A stretch of DNA of 64,000 nucleotides from Cylindrospermum stagnale PCC 7417 (GTDB lineage Bacteria; Cyanobacteriota; Cyanobacteriia; Cyanobacteriales; Nostocaceae). The stretch spans positions 6,402,501 through 6,466,500 of the forward strand of contig NC_019757.1 in NCBI RefSeq assembly GCF_000317535.1. The letters run 5' to 3'. Numbering within the stretch: position 1 is the first letter of the stretch; each line of letters begins with the position of its first letter. Shown here in pieces: positions 38,967-47,420 of this stretch. Both the position numbers and the translations under genes were made by a program. Under the pieces are notes generated by a model. It saw nothing but the letters and a program-made list of their open reading frames with translations, did no database searches and had not been told where the DNA came from.

Positions 38967-39587
38967 ATGATGAAAGCCGAAGATATCATGACCAAGGACG
39001 TAGTTAGCATTCGCGGTTCGGCAACTGTTGCTGAAGCGGTCGAGCTAATGAAGGAAAAAGGATTGCGTGCTCTGGTTGTGGATCGTCGCTATGATAATGA
39101 TGCCTACGGCATTGTTACAGAAACGGATATTGTCTACAAGATCACAGCCTACGGCAAAGACCCCAAGGCAGTGCGGATTTACGAAATTATGAGCAAGCCT
39201 TGCATTGTTGTCAATCCTGATTTGGGTGTGGAATATGTAGCGCGGTTGTTTGCCAATACTGGAATTCGCAGAGCACCCGTAATTCAAGGCAAGCTGTTGG
39301 GCATTATCTCGGTTACTGACATTCTGACAAAGAGTGATTTTGTCGAAGCTCCCAAAGCGCTGCTACTGGAGGATAAAATTCAAAAAGCGATTGATGAAGC
39401 TCGTGCTACTTGTACCCAGCAAGGAGCTTACTCTAAAGCTTGTGCTACCGCTTGGGATGAGGTTGAAGAACTCCAAGCAGAAGCTGCTCATCAGAAAGCT
39501 GAAGGTATGGTATCAGCCAAAGTTTCTTTTGAGGCATACTGTAGAGAAAATCCGGAAGCTCCAGAATGCCGGAGTCATCAGTCTTAG
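38967..39587 (+). CDS. CBS domain-CP12 fusion protein
   Basis: 206 residues from the ATG at 38967, with AGGAGA at 38953-38958. Residues about 1-130 are a CBS pair (AEDIMTKDVVSIRGSATVAEAVELMKEKGLRALVV; YEIMSKPCIVVNPDLGVEYVARLFANTGIRRAPVI). Residues about 140-206 are CP12: ARATC…YSKAC, AWDEVEELQAEAAHQ, and AYCRENPEAPEC, giving both Cys pairs. CP12 links GAPDH and phosphoribulokinase and switches the Calvin cycle in the dark; the CBS pair may add adenylate sensing. The upstream in-frame start at 38916 lies in a repeat and is rejected. Confidence 0.92.
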   Translation: MMKAEDIMTKDVVSIRGSATVAEAVELMKEKGLRALVVDRRYDNDAYGIVTETDIVYKITAYGKDPKAVRIYEIMSKPCIVVNPDLGVEYVARLFANTGIRRAPVIQGKLLGIISVTDILTKSDFVEAPKALLLEDKIQKAIDEARATCTQQGAYSKACATAWDEVEELQAEAAHQKAEGMVSAKVSFEAYCRENPEAPECRSHQS

Positions 39588-39640
39588 TGCAGATATGTTG
39601 GTTGCATCAGGCAATCTATTAGACATCTAGTAGAAAAGAA

Positions 39641-39670
39641 TGTAGAGACGTTCCATATAACGTCTCTGCA
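39641..39670. repeat. Palindrome of the GTAGAGACGTT family
   Basis: TGTAGAGACGTT and AACGTCTCTGCA inverted around CCATAT, related to 26218-26247. It lies 53 bases downstream of the CBS-CP12 gene and directly abuts an RNA-binding-protein gene tail. Confidence 0.8.
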
Positions 39671-39732
39671 AGGCTTCTTCTGGTGGTAATCGCGGCAGGT
39701 ACGGTGGCGGTGGTGGGCGTAACCGCTACTAA
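39671..39732 (+). pseudogene. 3' tail of an RRM-type RNA-binding protein gene
   Basis: The plus strand 39682-39732 reads GGNRGRYGGGGGRNRY followed by TAA. This glycine/arginine-rich end is typical of cyanobacterial RNA-binding (Rbp) proteins, but no RRM domain precedes it: the sequence upstream is the palindrome at 39641-39670 and the 3' flank of the CBS-CP12 gene. So only the last about 16 codons of an rbp gene remain. The stretch after it (to 39840) contains a short open segment I cannot name. Confidence 0.65.
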
Positions 39733-39845
39733 GCTTTATTTTGATTATCAACTCGGAAAATCCTGGTGTCTTCATGTTAGAGGGGCGCAAGGCTGTTAAG
39801 CAACTTAAACGAGGTATAGCCTATGAATAAACCTGTTAACGGGAC

Positions 39846-41228
39846 TTAAAGATTTGTGATCTCTACACCTAACCAATCGCTTACTTCACTAACTAACCAT
39901 TCAATTTCAGCTTCAGTTGTGACCCTATCGCTAGGAATACTAAGTTGATAATTTTCTTCACCTGCCCAAATCTGCAATTTTGCCGATTCTTCAGTTTGTC
40001 CACGAGCCGTTTCTATAAAGTGGCTCCGAATGTACACCAGTTTAGAAATACTGTGACGGCCTCGACGTGATGACTGACAAAAATAAAATATAACCCCAAA
40101 TAAATTGTAGGCTAAGGTGATTTGTTGGCTATCTATACACAGTCGAATGTATCCAAATAAATCAAAAATAGCTTGACATAAAACACAGAAGGCAATAAAA
40201 CAAAAAACCATAATAGTGAGATCAGCAGAAGCCGAAATTATCCGAGCTAACGAAAATAAAATCACTGGGAAAACCCAAAGAAGTTTAAAAATTGCTGAGA
40301 AAGAAACATTCGGTGGGATGATAATTTCCAGAACATCCTCATTTTTATCAAGTTGAATTTTTGTCAGTTGGTTTTTAATAGGAGTTTGTTTTTTAGCGAT
40401 TAAAGTTCTAGAACTTTGCACTTCCATTTCATCCAAAGCTTCGAGTGCTTTATCCGCAGAACTCAGACGCTTTTCCAAACTGGGTTCTGTCATCCACCTC
40501 AACCAAGTAGTTAGTCTGGAACTGCAATGAGCCGCTTGCTCAAACTGAATGCGAAGATCCTTTTGTGGTAAATCTGCTGGGTGAGTACCCGTTACCAAGT
40601 AAATTAACGTTGTGCCTAAACCATAAAGGTCAGAGGCGTTTACTGTGCGTCCACCAAATTGCTCTGGTGGCATATAGCCATAGGTTCCTACCACAGTTCT
40701 CGTCCCAACTTCTGCTGTTTTGGCTGTTTGCACAGAACCAAAATCTACCAGATAAACTTGACCAACACTATTACCAGAACGATCCCCCAATAAAATATTG
40801 CTAGGCTTAATATCACGGTGAATAACAGGTGGATTTAGTCCATGCAGATAAATGAGAATAGAGAGAACTGATGAAGCTATCTCTCTGAGTTCAGCTTCTG
40901 TAAAAGTTCGACCAGCTTGTAAATATTGCTCTAAGGTTTGGGCTGGGATATAAGTTTGAACAAGAGCAAATCCTTTGATAGTAGGTAAATTTACCTCAAA
41001 ATAATCTAAATAGTGAGGGATAAAAGGATGTGACAAAGACTTTAAGGTGTTGGCTTCTCGCTCAAACAGCTTGAGTGAATCCCATTCAAAGTCATTGGTA
41101 AAAGAGAGTAATTTTATTACTACTAACTCATTAGTTACCAAATCTCTAGCTAAAAGTGTCCGTCGCCCAGCCTTTTTTCCCAACTCTTGCTGAATTTCGT
41201 AGCGATTGCCTAAGATTTTATCAATCAT
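39846..41228 (-). CDS. Membrane-attached Ser/Thr protein kinase
   Basis: 460 residues. Kinase domain at about 9-270: VIKLL with the ATP-binding Lys, VIHRDIKPSNILLG with a complete HRD-K catalytic loop, LVDFGSVQ, and GTYGYMPPEQFGG activation segment. The glycine-rich loop is degenerate (LGKKAGRRT). Then two transmembrane stretches at about 305-360 (AIFKLLWVFPVILFSLARIISAS; LTIMVFCFIAFCVLCQAIF) and a short C-terminal domain (about 370-460). The topology puts the kinase in the cytoplasm. Substrates are unknown. Single gene. Confidence 0.88.
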   Translation of the reverse strand: MIDKILGNRYEIQQELGKKAGRRTLLARDLVTNELVVIKLLSFTNDFEWDSLKLFEREANTLKSLSHPFIPHYLDYFEVNLPTIKGFALVQTYIPAQTLEQYLQAGRTFTEAELREIASSVLSILIYLHGLNPPVIHRDIKPSNILLGDRSGNSVGQVYLVDFGSVQTAKTAEVGTRTVVGTYGYMPPEQFGGRTVNASDLYGLGTTLIYLVTGTHPADLPQKDLRIQFEQAAHCSSRLTTWLRWMTEPSLEKRLSSADKALEALDEMEVQSSRTLIAKKQTPIKNQLTKIQLDKNEDVLEIIIPPNVSFSAIFKLLWVFPVILFSLARIISASADLTIMVFCFIAFCVLCQAIFDLFGYIRLCIDSQQITLAYNLFGVIFYFCQSSRRGRHSISKLVYIRSHFIETARGQTEESAKLQIWAGEENYQLSIPSDRVTTEAEIEWLVSEVSDWLGVEITNL

Positions 41229-41359
41229 AGAAAGGATTTACCCCCTGGTAATTTTTAGTCCTAAACTATACTTCAACTCAGGCGCTAACCATTCCAGTCG
41301 CTAATTCGTAGGTAGCGCTAATCCTCTAGCAATTTGTTTTTTGTACTAATTTCATGGGT

Positions 41360-42535
41360 TTATTTTCGGGAAACCCGAAGTAGGAGAGATATACCTATTG
41401 CTAACCCAAAGAAATTGGGCAACCAAGCGCCAATAAAGGGAGAGACGATACCCGCTTGAGCTAAAGCACCACAAACTGACAAAAGTAAGTAGTAACTGAA
41501 AATAACGACGACGCTAATGGCAAAACTTGTCCCTCGTCCACTGCGCTGGGGTATAGTTCCCATAACAGAGCCAACCAAGCCAAAAATGACGCAGACAAAT
41601 GGAAAGGCGATTTTTTGTTGAATTCGCACTTCAAGTTTGCGAATTTTTTGCCGATCGCCACTTAGGCGCTCAATTTGTAATCTTTCTAGTGCTTCAACGA
41701 TATTCATTTCGCCGTAGTCTCGGTTGCTTTCTGCCAGGGTTAAGGGCGTGCGGGGCAGTTGCAGTTGTTGGTGTTCAAACCGCAAAATATTGCGATATGA
41801 GCGATCGGCAGCTACTAAATAGATGGTGCCGTTATAAAAATCCCAGACGCCTTGAGGGCCATTCCATTGGGCAGATTCGGCGACGACAATTTGATTTAAG
41901 TTTTCTGTTGAACGGTCGATGATCGTTAAACCTTTCATCTGCTTACCATCAAATTGGTCAGCATAAAACAAGCGTGCAAGTATCTTGTTTTTGCTACCAT
42001 CTGGCTGCTTGATATCTCGGTATTCAGGATAGTAGATATTTTGCTGTTTATAACTTGGCTTGTCTGACCTCACGGCTTGCTGGAGGGTGAGAGTTGCTTG
42101 GTAATTGGCGGCTGGGGCAATTTGCTCGTTAAAGACAAATGTCATTGCTGTCACCAAAGAACTAAAAATCACAGCCGTTGTCACCATGCGATAGACGCTT
42201 ACCCCACAGCCACGCAGGGCGATAAGTTCACTTTCGCTAGAAAGACGACTGTAGGTCATCAAAGTTGCCAGCAAGGTAGACATGGGGAAGGCATAAGCCA
42301 TCACAAAGGGTAGCTTTAAGAAAAACACCCGAAAGGCGATCGCAATTGGTAGTCCAGATTCGACAACTTTCCGTAATAATTCAAATAAGCTATCGATTGC
42401 CAAGACCACAGAAGTAAAAGCCCCGACGCCGAACAAAAATGGCGGGAGTAGCTGCATAATCAAGTAGCGATCCATGATCGACAAAGGCAGCAGCGAACTC
42501 AGGCTGTAAAAAGATGTTTTCTTCTTGGATAACAT
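41360..42535 (-). CDS. LptF/LptG-family lipid export permease
   Basis: 391 residues from the ATG at 42535, with AAGAAGAG upstream; a longer start at 42565 is possible. YjgP/YjgQ permease: DRYLIMQLLPPFLFGVGAFTSVVLAID (TM1), FVMAYAFPMSTLLATLMTYSRLSSESELIALRGCG (coupling helix region), periplasmic beta-jellyroll at about 130-280, then TM5-6 near the end. It forms the inner-membrane part of the LPS or outer-membrane lipid transporter powered by LptB. Cyanobacteria usually carry one such permease, which may act as a homodimer. lptB and lptA follow upstream on the same strand. Confidence 0.92.
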   Translation of the reverse strand: MLSKKKTSFYSLSSLLPLSIMDRYLIMQLLPPFLFGVGAFTSVVLAIDSLFELLRKVVESGLPIAIAFRVFFLKLPFVMAYAFPMSTLLATLMTYSRLSSESELIALRGCGVSVYRMVTTAVIFSSLVTAMTFVFNEQIAPAANYQATLTLQQAVRSDKPSYKQQNIYYPEYRDIKQPDGSKNKILARLFYADQFDGKQMKGLTIIDRSTENLNQIVVAESAQWNGPQGVWDFYNGTIYLVAADRSYRNILRFEHQQLQLPRTPLTLAESNRDYGEMNIVEALERLQIERLSGDRQKIRKLEVRIQQKIAFPFVCVIFGLVGSVMGTIPQRSGRGTSFAISVVVIFSYYLLLSVCGALAQAGIVSPFIGAWLPNFFGLAIGISLLLRVSRK

Positions 42536-42701
42536 AAACTCTTCTTTAAATTTAAATATCTGCAACCTGGATAAGGCAAAGCATTTGTACGATATTTAAT
42601 ATGCCAATATAATTGCCATTAGTAAAGAATTAAGGGTGAAACAGGAAACGCTATAAAAATCAAAAAATAGCTTGATTAATTATTAATTAATCCGAATGAA
42701 A

Positions 42702-43430
42702 TTAGGCGTGGAAATTATCGCCTAAGTAGTATTGACGGACGAGGGGATTACTGTATAGTTCTTCAGCCGTGCCAAAAGCGAGGATTTGCCCCTCGCGCAT
42801 AATGTAGGCACGGTCAGTGATGGCAAGGGTTTCGCGGACATTATGATCTGTAATTAATATACCCATTCCGCGATCGCGCAATCGCCCGACAATTTGCTGA
42901 ATTTCCGAAACTGCTATCGGGTCAACTCCAGCGAATGGTTCATCCAAAAATAAAAATTGTGGACCTTCTTTCCCAGATGCCAAAGCCCTGGCTAATTCCG
43001 TCCGTCGTCGCTCACCACCAGAAAGTTGAATACCTTTACTATGAGCTACATTTTCTAAACGAAACTCCCGCAATAAAGTTTGCAGTCGCCTTGACCAATC
43101 CCATCGTGGCACATTAGTTTGCTCTAGCACTAGGAGAATATTATCCTGCACGGAAAGTTGACGAAAAACACTTGGTTCCTGTGCTAGATAGCCAATGCCT
43201 AGTCGCGCCCTTTTGTACATTGGCATTGCAGTAATATTTATATTATCTAGCCAGACTCTTCCCTGATTGGGTTTTTCTAAGCCTGTGGCGATATAAAAAG
43301 TCGTCGTTTTACCAGCACCGTTGGGGCCTAGTAACCCGACGACTTCACCTTGAGCAACAGAAAGGTTAACGCGATTGACAATAACTCTTTTGCCGTAAGA
43401 TTTGTGAATATTCTCTAAAACAATTTTCAC
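42702..43430 (-). CDS. lptB: LPS export ABC transporter ATPase LptB
   Basis: 242 residues. Walker A GPNGAGKTTTF (about 35-45), LAQEPSVFRQLSVQDNILLVLE (characteristic of LptB), signature LSGGERRRTELARAL, Walker B FLFLDEPFAGVDPIAV, H-loop ITDHNVRETL. It hydrolyses ATP in the cytoplasm to extract lipopolysaccharide toward LptA. It starts 31 bases after the lptA stop on the same strand and precedes lptF by about 165 bases, making an lptA-lptB-lptF set. Confidence 0.95.
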   Translation of the reverse strand: MKIVLENIHKSYGKRVIVNRVNLSVAQGEVVGLLGPNGAGKTTTFYIATGLEKPNQGRVWLDNINITAMPMYKRARLGIGYLAQEPSVFRQLSVQDNILLVLEQTNVPRWDWSRRLQTLLREFRLENVAHSKGIQLSGGERRRTELARALASGKEGPQFLFLDEPFAGVDPIAVSEIQQIVGRLRDRGMGILITDHNVRETLAITDRAYIMREGQILAFGTAEELYSNPLVRQYYLGDNFHA

Positions 43431-43460
43431 GCGAGAAGCACCCGTTCTTGGTGGTTGATG

Positions 43461-43958
43461 CTAGTTAGAACGCTTAAAACCTGGCGTTCCTGGGGCTGGT
43501 GTAGCAGCTCGTCCGCTATTACCTGCGTCCTCTACCATGTAGATAGATTCTACCTGACGGTTGGCTTGGGGTAAGGCGACAAATTTTCCTTGGTCGATTA
43601 GATAAGTTACCTTCTCTGCCCGAATGCTATTAGCGCCCTGTTGCAAAATATAGACATTGCCAGTGAAATCAATTCGCCGTTCTTTGCTAAAATATTGTGC
43701 TTGAGCAGACGTTGCCTGAATTTGGCGAGATGGATAAAACATTTGCACGTTACCGCGAGCGGTAATTACTTGAGTTTTGGCGTCATATTCTTGAATATCA
43801 GAACGGATAGTCAGCGGACGATTTCCTGCTGTTGCTTGTGCGGTAGCAGTTTGTACTTGGGTAGGAAATAAAGTTGCGCCGAGGAGTGCCACTGGTAGCA
43901 TTAAGGCTAATCCGAAGCGACGCATTTTTGATTTGGGCAATTGAGAGCAGGGCATCAT
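43461..43958 (-). CDS. lptA: LptA/OstA-like periplasmic LPS-transport protein
   Basis: 165 residues. Signal peptide MRRFGLALMLPVALLGATLFPTQVQTATAQA after a short leader; M12 at 43925 is an alternative start. The mature part has the OstA/LptA beta-jellyroll pattern: PLTIRSDIQEYDAKTQVITARGNVQMFYPSRQIQATSAQAQYF…IDFTGNVYILQQGANSIRAEKVTYLIDQGKFVA. It bridges the periplasm between the inner-membrane permease and the outer membrane. First gene of the lptA-lptB-lptF set. Confidence 0.9.
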   Translation of the reverse strand: MMPCSQLPKSKMRRFGLALMLPVALLGATLFPTQVQTATAQATAGNRPLTIRSDIQEYDAKTQVITARGNVQMFYPSRQIQATSAQAQYFSKERRIDFTGNVYILQQGANSIRAEKVTYLIDQGKFVALPQANRQVESIYMVEDAGNSGRAATPAPGTPGFKRSN

Positions 43959-44163
43959 AGCAAATGGGGGAAAGGGGATCTCGGCTTGTATTTCAATTAT
44001 GTCAAGTACTTGATCCAGAGATAGAATTTACTGTCTGGAATAATTGCGGATAATTCTTTGTTTACTAATGCTGACGCTTTCTTTAGCCTTAAGGTTTCGC
44101 TACCGTCACACCTTAGCTTCGCAAATGTAAAGTCTCTCACATTCTTTCGCTGCTGATTGGGAA

Positions 44164-44592
44164 CTAGGACACTATTTCCCCATTCCCAAGTCCTGATTCC
44201 AAATTATCTACTAGCGAAATTCTGGGCAAGGACAAGGTTTCATTTTCACCGAAGTCACCAGCAGCAATCTTATCTGGGCCTGTTTTTTGTAGTATCGCCA
44301 ATAATGCCCAACTCTGATTTAAGAATTCTTCGACATCAATACTGCCGTAAATAGCTGGGTAACGTCGCAGGCGATTAGTACCTTCTCCCAGCAAAATTAC
44401 TGCTCCTCGCCAGTTGCCATTACCCAAATGATACAGCGCCACTGCTATTTGCAGAATACCTTGATAAAAGCTTTTATCTGGCTCTGTGGCTTCAATCCAC
44501 AGAGCTTCTAAAGTGTCATGACAGGCATAGAACTGTCCAGAATTGAACTGTTCTACACCTTGCCAAAACTCTTGGGGCATGATTTCGCTCAT
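44164..44592 (-). CDS. DUF309 protein
   Basis: 142 residues from the ATG at 44592, whose first base overlaps the ftrC stop (ATGA). Upstream in-frame codons to 44730 lie inside ftrC and are rejected. The DUF309 core is visible: EFWQGVEQFNSGQFYACHDTLEALWIEA and FYQGILQIAVALYHLGNGNWRGAVILLGEGTNRLRRYP, a small helical domain of unknown function, conserved in cyanobacteria and plastids. The tight coupling to ftrC suggests coexpression. Confidence 0.85.
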   Translation of the reverse strand: MSEIMPQEFWQGVEQFNSGQFYACHDTLEALWIEATEPDKSFYQGILQIAVALYHLGNGNWRGAVILLGEGTNRLRRYPAIYGSIDVEEFLNQSWALLAILQKTGPDKIAAGDFGENETLSLPRISLVDNLESGLGNGEIVS

Positions 44593-44954
44593 CCCATAGT
44601 TTCTCGCACTTCTTTGATGGTTTCGAGAGAGATTTCTTGCTGGTCTCCAGCAAACTCGTTTTCTGAGGTTAGGAACAACATACAGTGGCACTCTTTGCGT
44701 TCTCGCATTGGCACACAGGGACAGTTCCAATATGCAGCAGCAACCTCAGCTTCTTTGTCTTCGTAGTGACGGCAGGGGCACAAAGGCGCACCGATTTCAT
44801 CTTTGTGTTTAGCTAGTCCTTCAATCACGACTGCGGTGACAGAAGGTTCAGAACAGAAGTACGTACCAGTACGTTTGGCGTATTGTTCAGAAAAATGCCG
44901 CATTGCCTCGAGGCTTTTATCGCTGGATTTTGTGTTAACTTCTGATGAGATCAT
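44589..44954 (-). CDS. ftrC: Ferredoxin-thioredoxin reductase catalytic chain
   Basis: 121 residues. It reduces thioredoxin with photosynthetic ferredoxin through a 4Fe-4S cluster next to a redox disulphide. The cysteine pattern is complete: TYFCSEP, GAPLCPCRHYED, YWNCPCVPM and KECHCMLF, corresponding to the cluster and disulphide Cys in C-X16-C-P-C…C-P-C…C-H-C. Cytoplasmic. The variable subunit is not in the window. DUF309 follows with a 4-base overlap. Confidence 0.96.
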   Translation of the reverse strand: MISSEVNTKSSDKSLEAMRHFSEQYAKRTGTYFCSEPSVTAVVIEGLAKHKDEIGAPLCPCRHYEDKEAEVAAAYWNCPCVPMRERKECHCMLFLTSENEFAGDQQEISLETIKEVRETMG

Positions 44955-45173
44955 CGGATCGGCTGCTCATAATTTAAATATTTCTTTGCATTGTACCTCA
45001 GCCTCACTGGTGTATTACTGGGGGTATTTCCCCAACCTGAGTTTTTTAATTTAACCTACCTTTGCTCAAAGGCTTGTTTATCTAGTGTGCTGGGATCAGA
45101 AGAAATCTCGGAAATCACAAAAACTTAACTTAATTTAAATTAAATACAAATTTCAACACATCACAATTTGGAT

Positions 45174-46334
45174 TCAATATGAACGCAATGATTTTTGCAA
45201 CTGGGGTTGCAGTGCTTGCTGACTTTGCAAGAGAATGCCAGGGTAATCTTTATTGATTATCAGTTGTGCTGATGCTGAAGAAGTATTCTCCCACAATACC
45301 CAGCGGCTACCTAATGGCAGGGAAGAGAAGCTGAGGGGGTTTTGTGTTAGCCAAATTAAGGGGTAGCTTTCAGGTACAGCGCTGTCGTCTTCTAGGGTGG
45401 TGGTTGCGGCCAAGGTTTCTAGTACAATGCGATCGCCTTTTACTAAACCCGTCGATGCTGTCCAAAGTTGTACTTGCAATTGTTGCTGTTGTGCGTAAAA
45501 ATACAAAGATGCCGCGGCGATGACTGCTTGTTCAAACTGCGCTTCTTCCCAATTTGCAGCAGTATCAAGGGCAATAATGATTTCTTCTCCACCTGTAATA
45601 ATTTCTAATTCTCGTACCCGTAATTCCCCGTAACGGGCGCTGGTACGCCAATGTATGAGACGGGTAGGATCTCCAATGCGGTAGGGACGAAGCGATCGCA
45701 CTAATCCTGTGGTTGCTGTCTGCAATGGTCTACCACGAGGATCACCTCTTTGGCTATCTTCTTGTCCCATTTCATCGACGAGGGGACAGGTGCCCAGGGG
45801 TAAGACTGTCGGATAAACGATCGCTTTTCCTAGGCATTTTTGAGGACGACGACACCAGAACAATCCCCAAGGCGCACCTGTAGCGAGTTCTGTTGTCTGC
45901 CAGCGATAAACGCCCCGGCGTTGGGTGGGGTGGGAGTATACCCATGTGTAACTGTCTTGAGGCTGAATTAGTGCGATCGCGCTTTTAACTGGGTTACCCA
46001 AAACGAAGGGCAATAAATCTTCAATTTGCAGGTCGGTGGCAGGTTGCTGTTTCTGATTGTGGATTTCTAATTCCACTGTCAATTCGTCTCCTGCTGAGAC
46101 TGGCTGGATGGAACGGCGTTTGACAACTAGACCAGATAGCGATCGCGGCGGCAAGAAAGCTCCTATACCCAAAAGAGCGAAACTAACTCCACTGATGACA
46201 TACAACCAGCCAGCCATTGTATTAACGGCAGCCCCAAAAAAACAAATAGCAGTTCCGGCTAATACCCAACCGCCATAACTAGGGCTACTAGCGCGGATTT
46301 CTAGCCAATTAGTAAAGCGTTTAGTAATTTTCAT
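45174..46334 (-). CDS. DUF58 domain membrane protein
   Basis: 386 residues. Two N-terminal transmembrane segments (about 22-45 WVLAGTAICFFGAAVNTMAGWLYVI and 50-63). Then an extracytoplasmic-looking stretch, and a DUF58 core: RPYRIGDPTRLIHWRTSARYGELRVREL (about 215-242), followed by a vWA-like EEIIIALDTAANWEEAQFEQAVIAAASL. DUF58 proteins usually occur with MoxR ATPases and transglutaminase proteins; neither is adjacent here. Role unknown. Confidence 0.85.
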   Translation of the reverse strand: MKITKRFTNWLEIRASSPSYGGWVLAGTAICFFGAAVNTMAGWLYVISGVSFALLGIGAFLPPRSLSGLVVKRRSIQPVSAGDELTVELEIHNQKQQPATDLQIEDLLPFVLGNPVKSAIALIQPQDSYTWVYSHPTQRRGVYRWQTTELATGAPWGLFWCRRPQKCLGKAIVYPTVLPLGTCPLVDEMGQEDSQRGDPRGRPLQTATTGLVRSLRPYRIGDPTRLIHWRTSARYGELRVRELEIITGGEEIIIALDTAANWEEAQFEQAVIAAASLYFYAQQQQLQVQLWTASTGLVKGDRIVLETLAATTTLEDDSAVPESYPLIWLTQNPLSFSSLPLGSRWVLWENTSSASAQLIINKDYPGILLQSQQALQPQLQKSLRSY

Positions 46335-46393
46335 GTTTCCTTTTTAGCTCAACAACGGCTGAAATGCACAGTAGGCATAGGAGTGAAAACAAA

Positions 46394-46420
46394 TGTAGAG
46401 ACGTTGTGTACAACGTCTCT
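46394..46420. repeat. Palindrome of the GTAGAGACGTT family
   Basis: TGTAGAGACGTTG and CAACGTCTCT inverted around TGTA, between the divergent DUF58 and DUF433 genes. Related to 26218-26247. Confidence 0.8.
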
Positions 46421-46541
46421 GGATAAAGCATATTTTATTTAGGTCGATGTCTAGCATTTTGGGGCTTTCCATCGATAACTCTATCAGAGCTGGGACTGCT
46501 GTGTATGATTAAATTATGGAACAAAGGTGGAATATTCATTG

Positions 46542-46853
46542 ATGCAGTTAGTCAGCCGGGAGTATATTGAAATCTCTTCTAATGTGCGGAGTGGGAAGCC
46601 CCGGATTGCTGGCACCCGCATTGCTGTCGAGGATGTAGCGGTGATGCATTTAAAGCTGGGGTATTCCTTGGTAGAAATTGCGGGTAAATATGACTTGTCA
46701 CTGGCATCTGTTTATGCAGCAATGGCCTATTACTTTGATCACCGAGACGAGATTGATAGCCGCACAGCAGAAGAGGATAAGTTGGTTGAAGGGCTAAAGC
46801 AAAATCATCCCTCGCATCTCCAAGAGAAAATCAGACGATTGAGAAATGAGTGA
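46542..46853 (+). CDS. DUF433 antitoxin-like protein
   Basis: 103 residues from the ATG at 46542, preceded by AAAGGTGG. A GTG at 46527 is an alternative. The DUF433 pattern is clear: REYIEISSNVRSGKPRIAGTRIAVEDVAVMHLKLGYSLVEIAGKYDLSLASVYAAMAYYFDHRDEID. The C-terminal extension (AEEDKLVEGLKQ…RRLRNE) is typical of the larger subgroup. Its toxin partner, which would start at 46846 overlapping this stop, is disrupted (see the pseudogene), so this antitoxin is now without an adjacent functional partner. Confidence 0.88.
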   Translation: MQLVSREYIEISSNVRSGKPRIAGTRIAVEDVAVMHLKLGYSLVEIAGKYDLSLASVYAAMAYYFDHRDEIDSRTAEEDKLVEGLKQNHPSHLQEKIRRLRNE

Positions 46854-46952
46854 ACGAATTCGCTTTCATCTAGATGAAAATGTTGATTCTGCGTTGATGC
46901 AAAGCAGCTTGTCGTAGACATCACACTTGGTTTGCGTCGTTATGGAATGTAG
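46846..46952 (+). pseudogene. Disrupted DUF5615 PIN-like toxin
   Basis: The ATG at 46846 overlaps the DUF433 stop. The frame reads MSERIRFHLDENVDSAL, the typical start of a DUF5615 toxin, then stops at 46915-46917. A shifted frame at 46929-46952 reads GLRRYGM and stop, matching the next conserved helix. So there has been an indel or replacement and the rest of the toxin is gone; DUF29 follows at 46968. This is a dead toxin beside an intact antitoxin gene. Confidence 0.75.
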
Positions 46953-46967
46953 GTAGAAGGTGAAATT

Positions 46968-47411
46968 ATGACAATTACTACCAACTTAAAGCAACTCTAT
47001 GAAACCGACGACAATTTATGGCTAGAAGAAACCATTGAATTATTGAAACAAAAACAATTTAACCAACTAGATTTAGAAAACTTAATTGAGGAATTAATAA
47101 GCTTGGGTAAAAGAGATTTAGCCAAAGCAAAAAGCCTTTTAAGACAAATCATCATTCATATATTATTACTCCAATATTGGCAGGTAGAATATGAAAGAAA
47201 CTATCGTCATTGGATTGGAGAAATTAAAACATTTAGATATGACTTAAATAATCATTTAACGACTAATTTAATAAACAAGTTACAGGATGATTTAGAGAAT
47301 ATTTATCAAAGTGCAGTTGATTTTGTGCAAATTAAAACTGAGTTAACTATTTTCCCCGAAAAATGTCCTTACACTCTTGCACAATTATTAGATGACAATT
47401 ATTTACCTTAA
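46968..47411 (+). CDS. DUF29 family protein
   Basis: 147 residues of the DUF29 family, which is very numerous in filamentous cyanobacteria and of unknown function. Recognisable: LYETDDNLWLEETIELLKQKQFNQLDLENLIEELISLGKRDLAKAKSLLRQIIIHILLLQYW, then a helical WIGEIKTFR segment and PYTLAQLLDDNYLP. Soluble and helical. Base composition is AT-rich like the large gene that follows. Confidence 0.88.
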   Translation: MTITTNLKQLYETDDNLWLEETIELLKQKQFNQLDLENLIEELISLGKRDLAKAKSLLRQIIIHILLLQYWQVEYERNYRHWIGEIKTFRYDLNNHLTTNLINKLQDDLENIYQSAVDFVQIKTELTIFPEKCPYTLAQLLDDNYLP

Positions 47412-47420
47412 GTAAATCAG

